64,000 nucleotides of DNA from Domibacillus epiphyticus (GTDB taxonomy: Bacteria > Bacillota > Bacilli > Bacillales > Domibacillaceae): assembly GCF_001975785.1 (NCBI RefSeq), contig NZ_MSFI01000012.1, positions 1 through 64,000 of the forward strand, read 5' to 3'. The notes under the pieces were generated by a model. That model saw only the letters and a program-made list of their open reading frames with translations. It was not told the DNA's origin and ran no database searches. This document shows, piece after piece, positions 19,282 through 27,560 of this stretch. The position numbers and the translations under genes were made by a program. The number at the start of each line of letters is the position of its first letter. Position 1 is the stretch's first letter.

Positions 19282-19657
19282 CGTCACGCTCCTAATAATC
19301 ATTTAGTATTAGTACAAAAGTACCCTACACGTATAAAGACGAGTATATCAATGCTTCACCAAATATCAACAATTTTCTACAATATTCTACAATTTTGTCA
19401 CATTTTCAATTTATACCTAAAAAAATGTTGTTATAGAAAGACTTGATAACTAATATATTAATCGGATTAAAAATTTCCTCAAACTGCTTTTCATAAACAA
19501 GTGATATAAAGAATAAAAATGAAGTAGCTCTTGTATTTGTTAAATTTCCAGTTGCAATGGTGAAGGTTTAATCAGCCTTTTTACCTGTTCCAAAAGTTCT
19601 TGTCCTGGAAATATTTTTCCAGTGTAAAATTTCAACTAGTGGAGTGATGAACGGTCT
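19282..19657. other. Non-coding stretch upstream of the M48 protease gene
   Basis: About 375 AT-rich bases between divergent genes. No gene, riboswitch or strong promoter was recognised; it holds a repeat of TTCTACAA and a weak CTGGAAA/TTTCCAG hairpin near 19611. Confidence 0.4.
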
Positions 19658-20947
19658 ATGAAAAAAACATGGTCAATGAAAAAGCTTTATACTTTCTTTT
19701 TCTTACTATATTTGGTTTACGCAGGGGGCATTAGTACATATTTGTTCAGCCTTACACCGGGTGACATACCGGATGAGTATAATGGAACAGAAGCTGACCC
19801 CAAAACCTTTTTAACGGAAAATCAAATCGAGGAATCCCATCAGCTGGATTTAATTAGTTATTTTACTTACTTCCTTCAAATACCGCTTGATGTGATTGTA
19901 TTGATTGCCATTCTTACGTTTTCAAAACGAGTTCGTCATCACGCAAAAAAAATTGCTAAACGTTCCTTTTGGCAATTCTCTTATTACTATTTCGCAGTTT
20001 CTCTTGTGTTAACAGCGATTTACCTTCCGTTGGACATATTCTTTTACCGCCTTGGCCATCAGTATGATTTGACCGATCAAAGCGTCCTCTCTTGGACAAA
20101 AGATTTTCTTATAGGGCTCGGAGTAGATTTTGTCATTATGACCCCGCTGTTGTTCGGGGCGTTCTGGCTCATTAGAAAACAGCCAAAAAAATGGTGGATT
20201 AGTATGTGGGGATTATCCCTGCCAATTACCCTTTTTATGATGTTTTTATTCCCACAAATCATCGATCCACTATTTAATGAATATAAACCGCTTGAAGACA
20301 AACAGATTCGGGCTGAAATCGAACAGCTTGCAGAGGAAGCCGGAATACCGGATGCAAAGATTTTAGAGATGAATATGTCTAAACAATCGAACCAGATGAA
20401 CGCGTATGTTACAGGGATCGGCTCCAATATGCAGATTGTATTAGGAGATACAGCGCTTGAAAAATTAACGACAGAAGAAATTCGTTTTGTCATGGCACAT
20501 GAAATCGGTCATTATAAGTTAAAACATATATACCACGGTCTTTTCTTAAGTGTGATCATCACATTCTTTGTTGCATTCGGTACGTATCATGTTTACTACT
20601 TTCTCATCAGGAAATTCGGTTCACGTATTGGTGTCACGGATGCCCATGATTTCGCTGCTCTACCACTTTTGCTGCTGTCAGTGGCAATTGTCAGTTTCCC
20701 TATATCGCCTTTGGAGAATTTACATTCAAGATATATGGAAATCCAAGCTGATGAATATGCTCTAAACATTACCGGTGATAAAGAAGCTGCCATCTCGAGT
20801 TTTCAAAAGCTCACAGAAGACTCTAAAACGACCGGTTACGAGCCGGATATCATTCATCTCCTCCTAGGCTCTCATCCTCGTTTAATTGAACGGATTGACT
20901 TTGTATTGCATTACCCGATTACAGAGGTAAAAAAAGATATAGAATAA
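19658..20947 (+). CDS. M48 family membrane metalloprotease (YhfN/CAAX protease-like)
   Basis: A 429-residue protein of the Ste24/CAAX-type M48 class. The N-terminal 200 residues hold about four to five membrane helices (peptidase_M48_N type). The zinc site is AHEIGHYKLKH at residues 280-290, and a third ligand is likely in SRYMEIQADEYAL near 361. It probably cleaves membrane proteins or peptides; prenylation is not expected in bacteria. The order and size match B. subtilis YhfN. It stands alone with its own terminator. Confidence 0.9.
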   Translation: MKKTWSMKKLYTFFFLLYLVYAGGISTYLFSLTPGDIPDEYNGTEADPKTFLTENQIEESHQLDLISYFTYFLQIPLDVIVLIAILTFSKRVRHHAKKIAKRSFWQFSYYYFAVSLVLTAIYLPLDIFFYRLGHQYDLTDQSVLSWTKDFLIGLGVDFVIMTPLLFGAFWLIRKQPKKWWISMWGLSLPITLFMMFLFPQIIDPLFNEYKPLEDKQIRAEIEQLAEEAGIPDAKILEMNMSKQSNQMNAYVTGIGSNMQIVLGDTALEKLTTEEIRFVMAHEIGHYKLKHIYHGLFLSVIITFFVAFGTYHVYYFLIRKFGSRIGVTDAHDFAALPLLLLSVAIVSFPISPLENLHSRYMEIQADEYALNITGDKEAAISSFQKLTEDSKTTGYEPDIIHLLLGSHPRLIERIDFVLHYPITEVKKDIE

Positions 20948-20950
20948 ATA

Positions 20951-20976
20951 AAAAAGGAGCCGCTGGCTCCTTTTTT
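20951..20976 (+). terminator. Intrinsic terminator
   Basis: AAAAAGGAGCC / GGCTCCTTTTTT with a three-base loop. Confidence 0.85.
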
Positions 20977-21086
20977 GTTTTCCCATCATGAATGGTCATC
21001 CGCGATCAGGGCACTATAAAATCACTTAAACCTTTTTTGCTAATGTCCATTAAGCATTCCATTATCCAACAGTTAGGAAGAGAAAA

Positions 21087-22424
21087 ATGAAAAAATTGAG
21101 AGAGTTTTTAGATCCCCCAAAAGTTCTTGTCCTCGGATTTTTAACAATTATTTTGATTGGAACATTTCTGTTAACTCTTCCTTATGCCACGATCAATGGG
21201 GACGGACTTTCATTTTTAAATGCCCTGTTTACAGCGACATCTGCTGCTTGTGTAAATGGTCTTGTTGTCGTTGACACAGGAAGCACCTTTTCGACGTTCG
21301 GGATATTGGTTATTTTATCGCTTATCCAGATAGGCGGATTAGGATTTATGACATTTGCCACTTTTTTTGCTGTTTTATTAGGAAAAAGAATTTCTTTAAA
21401 AGAACGATTAGTTCTTCGTGAATCCATGAATAGCTCATCCATAGAAGGAATTGTCAAATTATCAAAAAGAATCATTTTCTTTACAGTCCTTATTGAAATA
21501 ATTGGAGCGATCATCTTATCCTTTCGTTTTGCAGCCGACATCCCAACAGGAAAAGCAATCTTTTTCGGCATTTTTCATTCTATTTCTAATTTTAACAATG
21601 CCGGTTTCGATTTAACGGGGGAATTCAAAAGTTTAACACATTACGTAGACGATTCTATTATGACCCTGACAGTTTGTGCCCTTATCACTTTAGGGGGCAT
21701 CGGTTTTATAGTCTTGAATGAACTTTACGAGTACAGAATAACCCGCCGGGTATCGTTACATACCAAAGTAGTGTTAGCAACAAGTTTCGTTTTAACCTTT
21801 GGTGGAACGATTCTGATATTATTGTTGGAGTTTGGGAACCCTAAAACGCTGCAGACGTTATCACACGACGGTAAATTGTTAGCAGCACTATTTCAATCTG
21901 TCGCGCCAAGATCGGCGGGTTCCAGCACTTTGAATATGGCAGACTTAACACAGTCGTCTTTGTTCCTCATAATGTTCCTTATGTTCATCGGAGCTTCTCC
22001 GGGTTCTGCTGGCGGCGGGATTAAAACAACGACATTCGCTACGTTACTAGGTGCTGTATGGTCACAAATTAAAGGAAAAGAGGATGTTGTTTTCTTTCGG
22101 CAATGTATCCCGTTTAACACCATTTATAAAGCCCTGACCGTGACAGTAAGTGGACTGTTTCTCGCTGTCGTCTTGACCATGCTGCTGACAATTACGGAAA
22201 ACAACCAAGATTTTTTAATGATATTATTTGAAGCTGTTTCTGCTTCCTCTAATGTAGGGTTGTCCATGGGGCTGACCCCTGATTTATCCCCCATTGGCAG
22301 AATTCTTGTTATCATTGCCATGTTTGCAGGGAGAGTGGGACCGCTGACGATTGCGTATGCGATTGCGACAAAACAAGAAGCGAATACGTTCCGTTATCCG
22401 AAAGGAAAAATGATGATTGGGTAA
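21087..22424 (+). CDS. ktrB: KtrB-type potassium uptake channel subunit
   Basis: A 445-residue Trk/Ktr membrane subunit. Four pore-loop selectivity motifs are visible in order: CVNGL, NNAGFD, RSAGSS and SNVGLS, with a glycine-rich SPGSAGGGIKTTT loop in the third repeat like the gating loop of KtrB. It imports K+ (usually Na+-stimulated) together with a cytoplasmic RCK ring, and the partner gene follows 17 bp later. B. subtilis has KtrB and KtrD forms; which one this is cannot be settled by eye. No c-di-AMP riboswitch was seen in the roughly 105-bp leader. Confidence 0.9.
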   Translation: MKKLREFLDPPKVLVLGFLTIILIGTFLLTLPYATINGDGLSFLNALFTATSAACVNGLVVVDTGSTFSTFGILVILSLIQIGGLGFMTFATFFAVLLGKRISLKERLVLRESMNSSSIEGIVKLSKRIIFFTVLIEIIGAIILSFRFAADIPTGKAIFFGIFHSISNFNNAGFDLTGEFKSLTHYVDDSIMTLTVCALITLGGIGFIVLNELYEYRITRRVSLHTKVVLATSFVLTFGGTILILLLEFGNPKTLQTLSHDGKLLAALFQSVAPRSAGSSTLNMADLTQSSLFLIMFLMFIGASPGSAGGGIKTTTFATLLGAVWSQIKGKEDVVFFRQCIPFNTIYKALTVTVSGLFLAVVLTMLLTITENNQDFLMILFEAVSASSNVGLSMGLTPDLSPIGRILVIIAMFAGRVGPLTIAYAIATKQEANTFRYPKGKMMIG

Positions 22425-22441
22425 GGAGGGCGGCAAACAGA

Positions 22442-23098
22442 ATGACTAGACAACAGTATGCAGTGATTGGAATGGGCCGGTTTGGATCGAGTGTAGCGAA
22501 ACAATTATATGATGCTGGCCAGGAAGTCATGGGGATTGATATTGAAGAAAAACAAGTGGAAGATGCTGAATTATTTATTACACATGGAGCCGTGGCGGAT
22601 ACGACTGTAAAAGCCACATTAAAATCGCTGGGGATTCGTAACGTTGATTGCGTTATTGTGGCAATTGGCAGCAATATGCAGGCAAGTATCTTGACGGTAT
22701 TGCTATTAAAAGAAATAGGAATTAAAAAGGTCATTGCAAAGGCACTAAATGAACAGCATGGACAAGTGTTAGAGAAAGTAGGAGCTGATTGGATCGTTTA
22801 TCCTGATAAAGATATGGGTGAACGAGTCGCTCATCAGCTGCTGTCACCGAACGTTATTAATTTTATTGAACTCTCCAAAGAATACAGTATAGAAGAAATA
22901 AACATTCCTGAAAACATGGTGGGAAAAAGTCTGCGGGAACTTGATATCCGAGCAAATTACAATGTGAGTGTAATTGCTGTCATGAGTCATGGGGATATTC
23001 TTATCTCTCCCTCCTCTACCCAAACTATTCATAAAGGAGATATTTTAATTGTGATCGGAAAAAAACAGGATCTATCGGCACTAACGAAAGAAGAATAA
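22442..23098 (+). CDS. ktrA: KtrA/KtrC-type potassium uptake regulatory subunit
   Basis: A 218-residue cytoplasmic RCK protein. The N-terminal Rossmann domain has AVIGMGRFGSSVAKQL and binds ATP/ADP in the family; the C-terminal RCK_C domain (from about 135, EINIPENMVGKSLRELDIRA) is the c-di-AMP-binding region in relatives. It forms an octameric ring under the KtrB dimer. It shares an operon with ktrB, in the order ktrB-ktrA, opposite to B. subtilis ktrAB. A hairpin at 23101-23128 follows. Confidence 0.9.
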   Translation: MTRQQYAVIGMGRFGSSVAKQLYDAGQEVMGIDIEEKQVEDAELFITHGAVADTTVKATLKSLGIRNVDCVIVAIGSNMQASILTVLLLKEIGIKKVIAKALNEQHGQVLEKVGADWIVYPDKDMGERVAHQLLSPNVINFIELSKEYSIEEINIPENMVGKSLRELDIRANYNVSVIAVMSHGDILISPSSTQTIHKGDILIVIGKKQDLSALTKEE

Positions 23099-23100
23099 AA

Positions 23101-23128
23101 AGAGCACTGTCAATAAAGACAGGGCTCC
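23101..23128 (+). terminator. Likely terminator of the ktr operon
   Basis: GAGCACTGTC and GACAGGGCTC pair imperfectly around AATAAA. The T tail is weak. Confidence 0.5.
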
Positions 23129-23137
23129 CTTCCAAAA

Positions 23138-23332
23138 TTATTTCTCTCCGATTACTTCTATATGAACGACATTTTTTAAATTAATATGTTTTCGGCATAA
23201 ATAAATCCATGTGCGATTGCTGTCCAGTCTTTTCGACAAAAAGCTTCTTGCTTCATCATTGCATTCATATTGAGATTCCAATTCCTCATTTTCACCATTT
23301 ACATAATAAAGTTTAAATTTAGCGTTTGACAA
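23138..23332 (-). CDS. Hypothetical small protein
   Basis: A 64-residue soluble protein, unrecognised, reading KFKLYYVNGENEELES, then CNDEARSFLSKRLDSNRTWIYL and ending NLKNVVHIEVIGEK. The alternating pattern suggests a small beta-alpha-beta domain. It faces the ktr operon tail to tail and lies 99 bp downstream of the FG-GAP-like gene on the same strand, so it may share that transcript. Confidence 0.6.
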   Translation of the reverse strand: MSNAKFKLYYVNGENEELESQYECNDEARSFLSKRLDSNRTWIYLCRKHINLKNVVHIEVIGEK

Positions 23333-23431
23333 TGTGCCATCTCCTTTTTCAAATATCCCGGGATCATTTCTTTTTGTTTATCACAAAGTTTCTTCTTCTA
23401 AACGTTTAATTTCATATGGTGTGCATAATTT

Positions 23432-24883
23432 TTATACAGAATGGATATCCTCCCCAAAAATCGCCACACTTTGCCGGTCAGACGCAAATTCTTTTCCGTT
23501 CCATTTTAATACATTTTCCATGTAGCCAAGTCTATCTGCACTGTATTTGCCGGCAATGTTTTGAAACGTGTGAAGTTCGTATATACCGTCCCTTTCAAAA
23601 TCAACTGGATAGACACCTGACAGGGGGGCAACCCATCCTTTGATTGGCTCTTTGAGGATACCATCCTCATATATTTCCGCTAAATATTGTTCCCCTTTAT
23701 AATGCAGGTCAAGTGAATACTTCTTTTTTTGGTGAAAGCTTGTCACATCTGCTTTCCAATAATTTTTGTATGCCACATCATACTTGTATTTCTCATTAAA
23801 TAATGCTGAATCAAAAATTTGATGAAACTTCCCGTTCATGAATGAAAACACATACGCATTAATAATCCCCCCGCTCCCGCCTGTATTTATAACAATTAAA
23901 ATATCCTCCGCCTTTTTGCCGGTAAAATCGCCAAGAAAAATGGTCGGGTTATATCCTGCATTTTCTTTTAGGTGAATTTTTTCATACTGATTGGTTCGGC
24001 CATTCCGGATCACAAGGGTAATATTTTGCAAGAAAGGGGTGTCGGGTGTTTTATCCGCTGTAAGATAGACGGTATCAATGGCCGCATCTCCGGTGACGTC
24101 ACCGCGCTTTACATCAACGACAGTATTATGTTCTGCCTGCAGATGGCGCTTCATCTCAAGCAGTTTTTCTTTAGATGGGTAAGGAGTGGATGAAGAAAGC
24201 GCCTTATGAAGTGTTGTGATTGCCTGTTCTACTAATCCGGCTTTTATTTGCGCATCAGCTAAATAGTACCAATATACAGGTGAATCCATCTCTTGGAGTA
24301 ATGTCCGGTAATAATCAGCTACTTTCTCAAAATAGTAAGGATATACGTCAGTTGCTTCAATAAACTCATTTGTTTCCCAGCGTAAAACATCTACTTGATA
24401 AGCATTACCCGTGTCATGGGTCCAGAGGGCAATCTCACATTTCCCCTCTTTATCCGGACCGGGATTCATATCTTCCACTTCCAATTTGCTATAGATCTTT
24501 TTATTTGGCGTCACATGCTGAAATCCTTTTGGTGTCCATTGCAGCATTTCAAGCTCCGACCAGATGCCTGCAATTTGCCAGCCGATGAGCAGAGTATTGA
24601 TTTTACTGTCTACAATTGGGGCCGCCAATAAATCAGTAATGTTATACCCTTTTCCTTTCGTATGAGCCACCTGATACCATACATTATGATAATTTTTTAA
24701 AATAACAAAATAAATTTCTCCGTGTTCTTTATAAACCCCCACTAATTCCATAAGCTGATCACCGTCCAGGTCAGCAAGTAAAATCGCAGGACGTTTTTCT
24801 GGATACTGCAGTTCTAAAACCTCCGCTCCTTTAGGCAAAAACTCTTTCAATACACAAACATACTCCGTCACCGCTCGCTTCAC
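23432..24883 (-). CDS. FG-GAP/VCBS-like repeat protein
   Basis: About 483 residues, with no signal peptide. Acidic loop repeats typical of FG-GAP or VCBS beta-propeller blades are visible: LLADLDGDQLMELVGVY, KRGDVTGDAAIDTVYLTAD, FLGDFTGKKAEDILIVIN and VDFERDGIYELH; they may bind calcium. A short helical, TPR-like insert lies near the middle (YYLADAQIKAGLVEQAITTLHKAL). The GTG at 24883 follows GTGAGGTG, but the start is not certain (24916 is also possible). The role is unknown. Confidence 0.65.
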   Translation of the reverse strand: MKRAVTEYVCVLKEFLPKGAEVLELQYPEKRPAILLADLDGDQLMELVGVYKEHGEIYFVILKNYHNVWYQVAHTKGKGYNITDLLAAPIVDSKINTLLIGWQIAGIWSELEMLQWTPKGFQHVTPNKKIYSKLEVEDMNPGPDKEGKCEIALWTHDTGNAYQVDVLRWETNEFIEATDVYPYYFEKVADYYRTLLQEMDSPVYWYYLADAQIKAGLVEQAITTLHKALSSSTPYPSKEKLLEMKRHLQAEHNTVVDVKRGDVTGDAAIDTVYLTADKTPDTPFLQNITLVIRNGRTNQYEKIHLKENAGYNPTIFLGDFTGKKAEDILIVINTGGSGGIINAYVFSFMNGKFHQIFDSALFNEKYKYDVAYKNYWKADVTSFHQKKKYSLDLHYKGEQYLAEIYEDGILKEPIKGWVAPLSGVYPVDFERDGIYELHTFQNIAGKYSADRLGYMENVLKWNGKEFASDRQSVAIFGEDIHSV

Positions 24884-24973
24884 ACCGCACACCTCACTTA
24901 CATTTATTCTTAACAAAGCATTATATGCAAGAGTTTATTGCTGGTGACAGTCCTATAATTCTTAAATAAAGGA

Positions 24974-25007
24974 AAAAGGAACAACTGTTGATCAGTTGAT
25001 TCCTTTT
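24974..25007 (-). terminator. Intrinsic terminator of the terC operon
   Basis: AAAAGGA-CAACTG / CAGTTG-TCCTTTT stem with T residues on the minus strand. Confidence 0.7.
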
Positions 25008-25021
25008 ATCGATTTTCGTAT

Positions 25022-25813
25022 TCAACTACGGTCTTCTGATTCTTCTTTAGAAGGGAGTTCATTCTTCTCTTTTGACAAGAACCACCCTCCTAAAGCAATG
25101 AGGATGAGAACAGCATAGAACGTGATTTTCCACTCAGGTGATTTTGCAAATCCGTAAGGCAATAATGAAACCTCCGGATGTGATAACGTAAAGACTGCTA
25201 ATTTGACTCCTACCCATCCAACGATTAAAAATGCCGCAATTTCGAGACCAGGTTTCTTTTGAAGCAGTCTTACAAAGAAATGAGCAGCAAAGCGCATGAT
25301 AATTAATCCGATCATACCGCCAGCAAAAATGACGAGAAAATGTCCGCCGTCCATACCACCGATTTTCGGCAGGTTTGTTTCTGGAAGCGTAACCGCTAAT
25401 ACGACAGCCGCCAAAATAGAGTCAACCGCAAAAGCAATATCAGCCAGTTCAATTTTGAGAACTGTTCCCCAAAATCCTGATTTCTTCTTTTCTTCTGCTT
25501 CTTGATTTTTTTCTCTTCCTTTATGAATCAGAAGTTTTCTAACAATGTGATTGATGGCAATAAACAGAAGATAAAGAGCCCCAATCGCTTGTACCTGCCA
25601 TACGTTAACTAGGAACGAAATCGCAAACAATGATGCAAAACGGAAAACAAATGCCCCAGCTAGTCCATAAAATAATGCTTTCTTACGTTCTTCTTCTGGC
25701 AGGTGCTTCACCATAATCGCTAAAACGAGTGCATTATCAGCTGCTAAAAGACCTTCTAACGCTATTAAAAGCAGCAGCACCCAAGCGTATTCTAATAAAA
25801 TCGTTAACTCCAT
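25022..25813 (-). CDS. TerC family protein, MeeF/MeeY (YceF/YkoY) type
   Basis: A 263-residue membrane protein with about seven to eight helices. The TerC signature ALEGLLAADNALVLAIMVKHLP holds the acidic metal-site residues, and a second set is DIAFAVDSILAAVVLAV. B. subtilis relatives of this clade (YceF, YkoY) export Mn2+ and help metallate secreted enzymes. It lies 35 bp after a Spo0M-like gene, and both are downstream of a yybP-ykoY Mn riboswitch, which fits Mn-induced expression. The C-terminal tail is charged and acidic. Confidence 0.88.
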   Translation of the reverse strand: MELTILLEYAWVLLLLIALEGLLAADNALVLAIMVKHLPEEERKKALFYGLAGAFVFRFASLFAISFLVNVWQVQAIGALYLLFIAINHIVRKLLIHKGREKNQEAEEKKKSGFWGTVLKIELADIAFAVDSILAAVVLAVTLPETNLPKIGGMDGGHFLVIFAGGMIGLIIMRFAAHFFVRLLQKKPGLEIAAFLIVGWVGVKLAVFTLSHPEVSLLPYGFAKSPEWKITFYAVLILIALGGWFLSKEKNELPSKEESEDRS

Positions 25814-25848
25814 TTCAAATCCTCCTTTTTTACTGTACCTATGTACAA

Positions 25849-26238
25849 TTACGAAACAATTTGGATAATATCCTGATCCTTGCTTTCAATTCCTTTTTCA
25901 AACGTGAGCTTTGTGTTAAATCGGTAAGATTTTTCTTTCATAAAAGCCGGAACAGATTTCGGCAGCCTAAATGTAAACGGTATATGATTCATTTCTTCTG
26001 AGAGAATCATCTTTGATGTTAAAATGGTAGTTGAATCAACCACTTTTTCTGTACCGGCTGTCTCGTCAATCAGGACTAAGTCGCATTCAATCCGTTTAAT
26101 ACGCTGTTCAATCGTTCCTCCTTCGATTAAGAAATGTCCTTTAATTTGTTCACCAGGCTTATACGTTTCCTTAGGTAAAATAAGATCTACCCTCGCGGAT
26201 CCTATTCCTAACAGTGACAAATATTTTCTTAGTATCAC
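25849..26238 (-). CDS. Short Spo0M-like (arrestin-fold) protein
   Basis: About 129 residues matching only the N-terminal domain of Spo0M/SpoOM sporulation-control proteins: MILRKYLSLLGIGSARVDL, then ETYKPGEQIKGHFLIEGG and IKRIECDLVLID, ending in FTFRLP and FNTKLTFEKGI. Full Spo0M is about twice as long, so this is a one-domain form. The GTG at 26238 is preceded by GGAGGTG; the frame stays open to 26313 but runs into the terminator hairpin. It sits between a Mn riboswitch and terC. Function unknown. Confidence 0.78.
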   Translation of the reverse strand: MILRKYLSLLGIGSARVDLILPKETYKPGEQIKGHFLIEGGTIEQRIKRIECDLVLIDETAGTEKVVDSTTILTSKMILSEEMNHIPFTFRLPKSVPAFMKEKSYRFNTKLTFEKGIESKDQDIIQIVS

Positions 26239-26313
26239 TGAACACACCTCCTGCTTACATATAAAATTTATATAGTTCTCGTTCTCCATTCCTCGCATTT
26301 GTATTAAAAACAT

Positions 26314-26347
26314 AAAAAACCTTTACCAGTATCGGTAAAGGTTTTTT
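26314..26347 (-). terminator. Second terminator hairpin of the Mn-riboswitch leader
   Basis: On the minus strand AACCTTTACC pairs with GGTAAAGGTT, followed by six T. Its stem nearly repeats the riboswitch terminator just upstream, giving two consecutive attenuators before the Spo0M-like gene. Confidence 0.75.
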
Positions 26348-26357
26348 CAAAAATAAA

Positions 26358-26470
26358 GACCTTTACCCGAGGTAAAGGTCTCGCTAACAACATTACGCTG
26401 CCAACAAAGCCGAGAGTGAATAAACTCCGAAATGACGACTTTGTTGTAAAAGCTACTCCCCTTTAGGAGG
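26358..26470 (-). ncRNA. yybP-ykoY manganese riboswitch 1
   Basis: The minus strand has the class landmarks in order: AAAGGGGAGTAGC, then ACAAAGTCGTCATTTCGG pairing later with GGCTTTGTTGG, then GCGAGACCTTTACC closing P1. The P1 3' strand is also the 5' arm of a terminator (GACCTTTACC/GGTAAAGGTC, 26358-26380). In this class, Mn2+ binding stabilises P1 and prevents termination. It controls the Spo0M-like gene and terC. Confidence 0.92.
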
Positions 26471-26491
26471 ACGATTCAACTATTTGAATCA

Positions 26492-26520
26492 ATCATAAGA
26501 TACGTTTATAAAAATGTCAA
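26492..26520 (-). promoter_or_regulatory. SigA promoter of riboswitch 1
   Basis: TTGACA (26515-26520), a 17-bp spacer and TATGAT (26492-26497) on the minus strand: near consensus, about 20 bp ahead of the aptamer. Confidence 0.85.
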
Positions 26521-26521
26521 T

Positions 26522-26770
26522 TTATTTTTTTAACCATTGACGCAATTTTGTTTTTGGAAAATACACCCGCCCATTCAGCGTTAAATGAGGAATATCCGGA
26601 TATTCATGAACTAATTTTCTTGCATCTTCTTTTGCTATTCCTAACACATGATGGACGTCACTTTCTTTTATCAATTCACGATGATCATTTTTTTTGAAAT
26701 AATCCAGCAAACTTTTATCACTTGGATGTTTAAAATTTTTCAGTCCATCCCCAATAAAATAACCGGCCAC
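26522..26770 (-). CDS. Small membrane-tethered DNA-binding-like protein, start displaced by a T8 tract
   Basis: The 82 residues from GTG 26770 read AGYFIGDGLKNF, then ELIKESDVHHVLGIAKEDARKLVHE and LTLNGRVYFPKTKLRQWL, the look of a winged or excisionase-like helix-turn-helix. No ribosome site precedes that GTG. A GGGGG site does precede an ATG at 26799, whose frame gives MDFF then stop within a run of eight T (26787-26794). One more T would join it to LGIGVAVAGYFIGDG, a convincing membrane anchor. So the gene is frameshifted, uses slippage, or has a sequencing error. It lies directly ahead of the riboswitch promoter. Confidence 0.6.
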   Translation of the reverse strand: MAGYFIGDGLKNFKHPSDKSLLDYFKKNDHRELIKESDVHHVLGIAKEDARKLVHEYPDIPHLTLNGRVYFPKTKLRQWLKK

Positions 26771-26921
26771 TGCAACACCTATACCTAAAAAAAATCCATT
26801 TTTGCCCCCTTTTCAGTATGTATTAAAATAATGCTTGTCCATTATGTATATGTATTCACCAGTGATGCATTCATCTGATTTTCAAAATATCCTGGTTTTG
26901 GGGTATTACGTTTCGCAAAAT

Positions 26922-26952
26922 AAAAAAACCGCCTGCGGCCGCGCAGACAGCT
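26922..26952 (-). terminator. Intrinsic terminator of desKR
   Basis: CTGTCTGCG/CGCAGGCGG-type GC-rich stem with a seven-T tail on the minus strand, directly after desR. Confidence 0.8.
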
Positions 26953-26960
26953 TTTGTTAT

Positions 26961-27560
26961 TTATTTAAACCATCCCTTTTCTTTTGACTGGGAAATGGCT
27001 TCGATTCTATTCTTTACTTCCAGCTTCTCGAAAATAGTGGAAATATAGTTTCGGACTGTACCGGTTTTTATATTAAGTTCATTTGCAATTTCTTTTGTAT
27101 TTTTTCCATCTGCCACAAGCGCTAACACATCTTTTTCCCGTACAGTGAGCGGATTCTCTTCACTATAGAAGTCATCCATTAATTCAGGGGCATATACCCG
27201 TCTGCCCGCCATAATACTGCGGATGGAGCTAGCCAGCTCTTCACTAGGACTGTCTTTTAACAGGTATCCGCTCACTTTCGCTTTTAACGCCCGCTGGAAA
27301 TAACCTGTCCGGGCAAATGTCGTTAAAATAATAACTTTGCAGTCACAGTTCATTAATTCCTCCGCTGCATCGAGACCCGTTTTTAACGGCATTTCAATGT
27401 CCATAATACATACGTCAGGCTGCAAGGTGCGAACGAGCGATATCGCTTCTTCCCCGTTCGCAGCCTGCCCAATCACTTCCATATCCTCTTCCAGACTGAG
27501 AAGCGAACCAAGTGCACCGAGCAGCATCCGCTGGTCTTCCGCAATGACTATTCGAATCAT
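26961..27560 (-). CDS. desR: Response regulator DesR
   Basis: A 199-residue NarL/LuxR-type regulator. The receiver domain has the acidic pair E8-D9, phospho-acceptor Asp54 (VCIMDIEMP) and Lys in LLKDSPSEELA; the C-terminal helix-turn-helix reads LTVREKDVLALVADGKNTKEIA. It follows B. subtilis DesR closely, including the KEKGWFK end. Phosphorylated by DesK in the cold, it activates the desaturase gene. It overlaps desK by 4 bp. Confidence 0.93.
   Translation of the reverse strand: MIRIVIAEDQRMLLGALGSLLSLEEDMEVIGQAANGEEAISLVRTLQPDVCIMDIEMPLKTGLDAAEELMNCDCKVIILTTFARTGYFQRALKAKVSGYLLKDSPSEELASSIRSIMAGRRVYAPELMDDFYSEENPLTVREKDVLALVADGKNTKEIANELNIKTGTVRNYISTIFEKLEVKNRIEAISQSKEKGWFK

Noticed and set aside
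20982-21086. c-di-AMP (ydaO) riboswitch before the ktr genes
   Set aside because: The leader is only about 105 bases and lacks the motifs; such riboswitches are longer.
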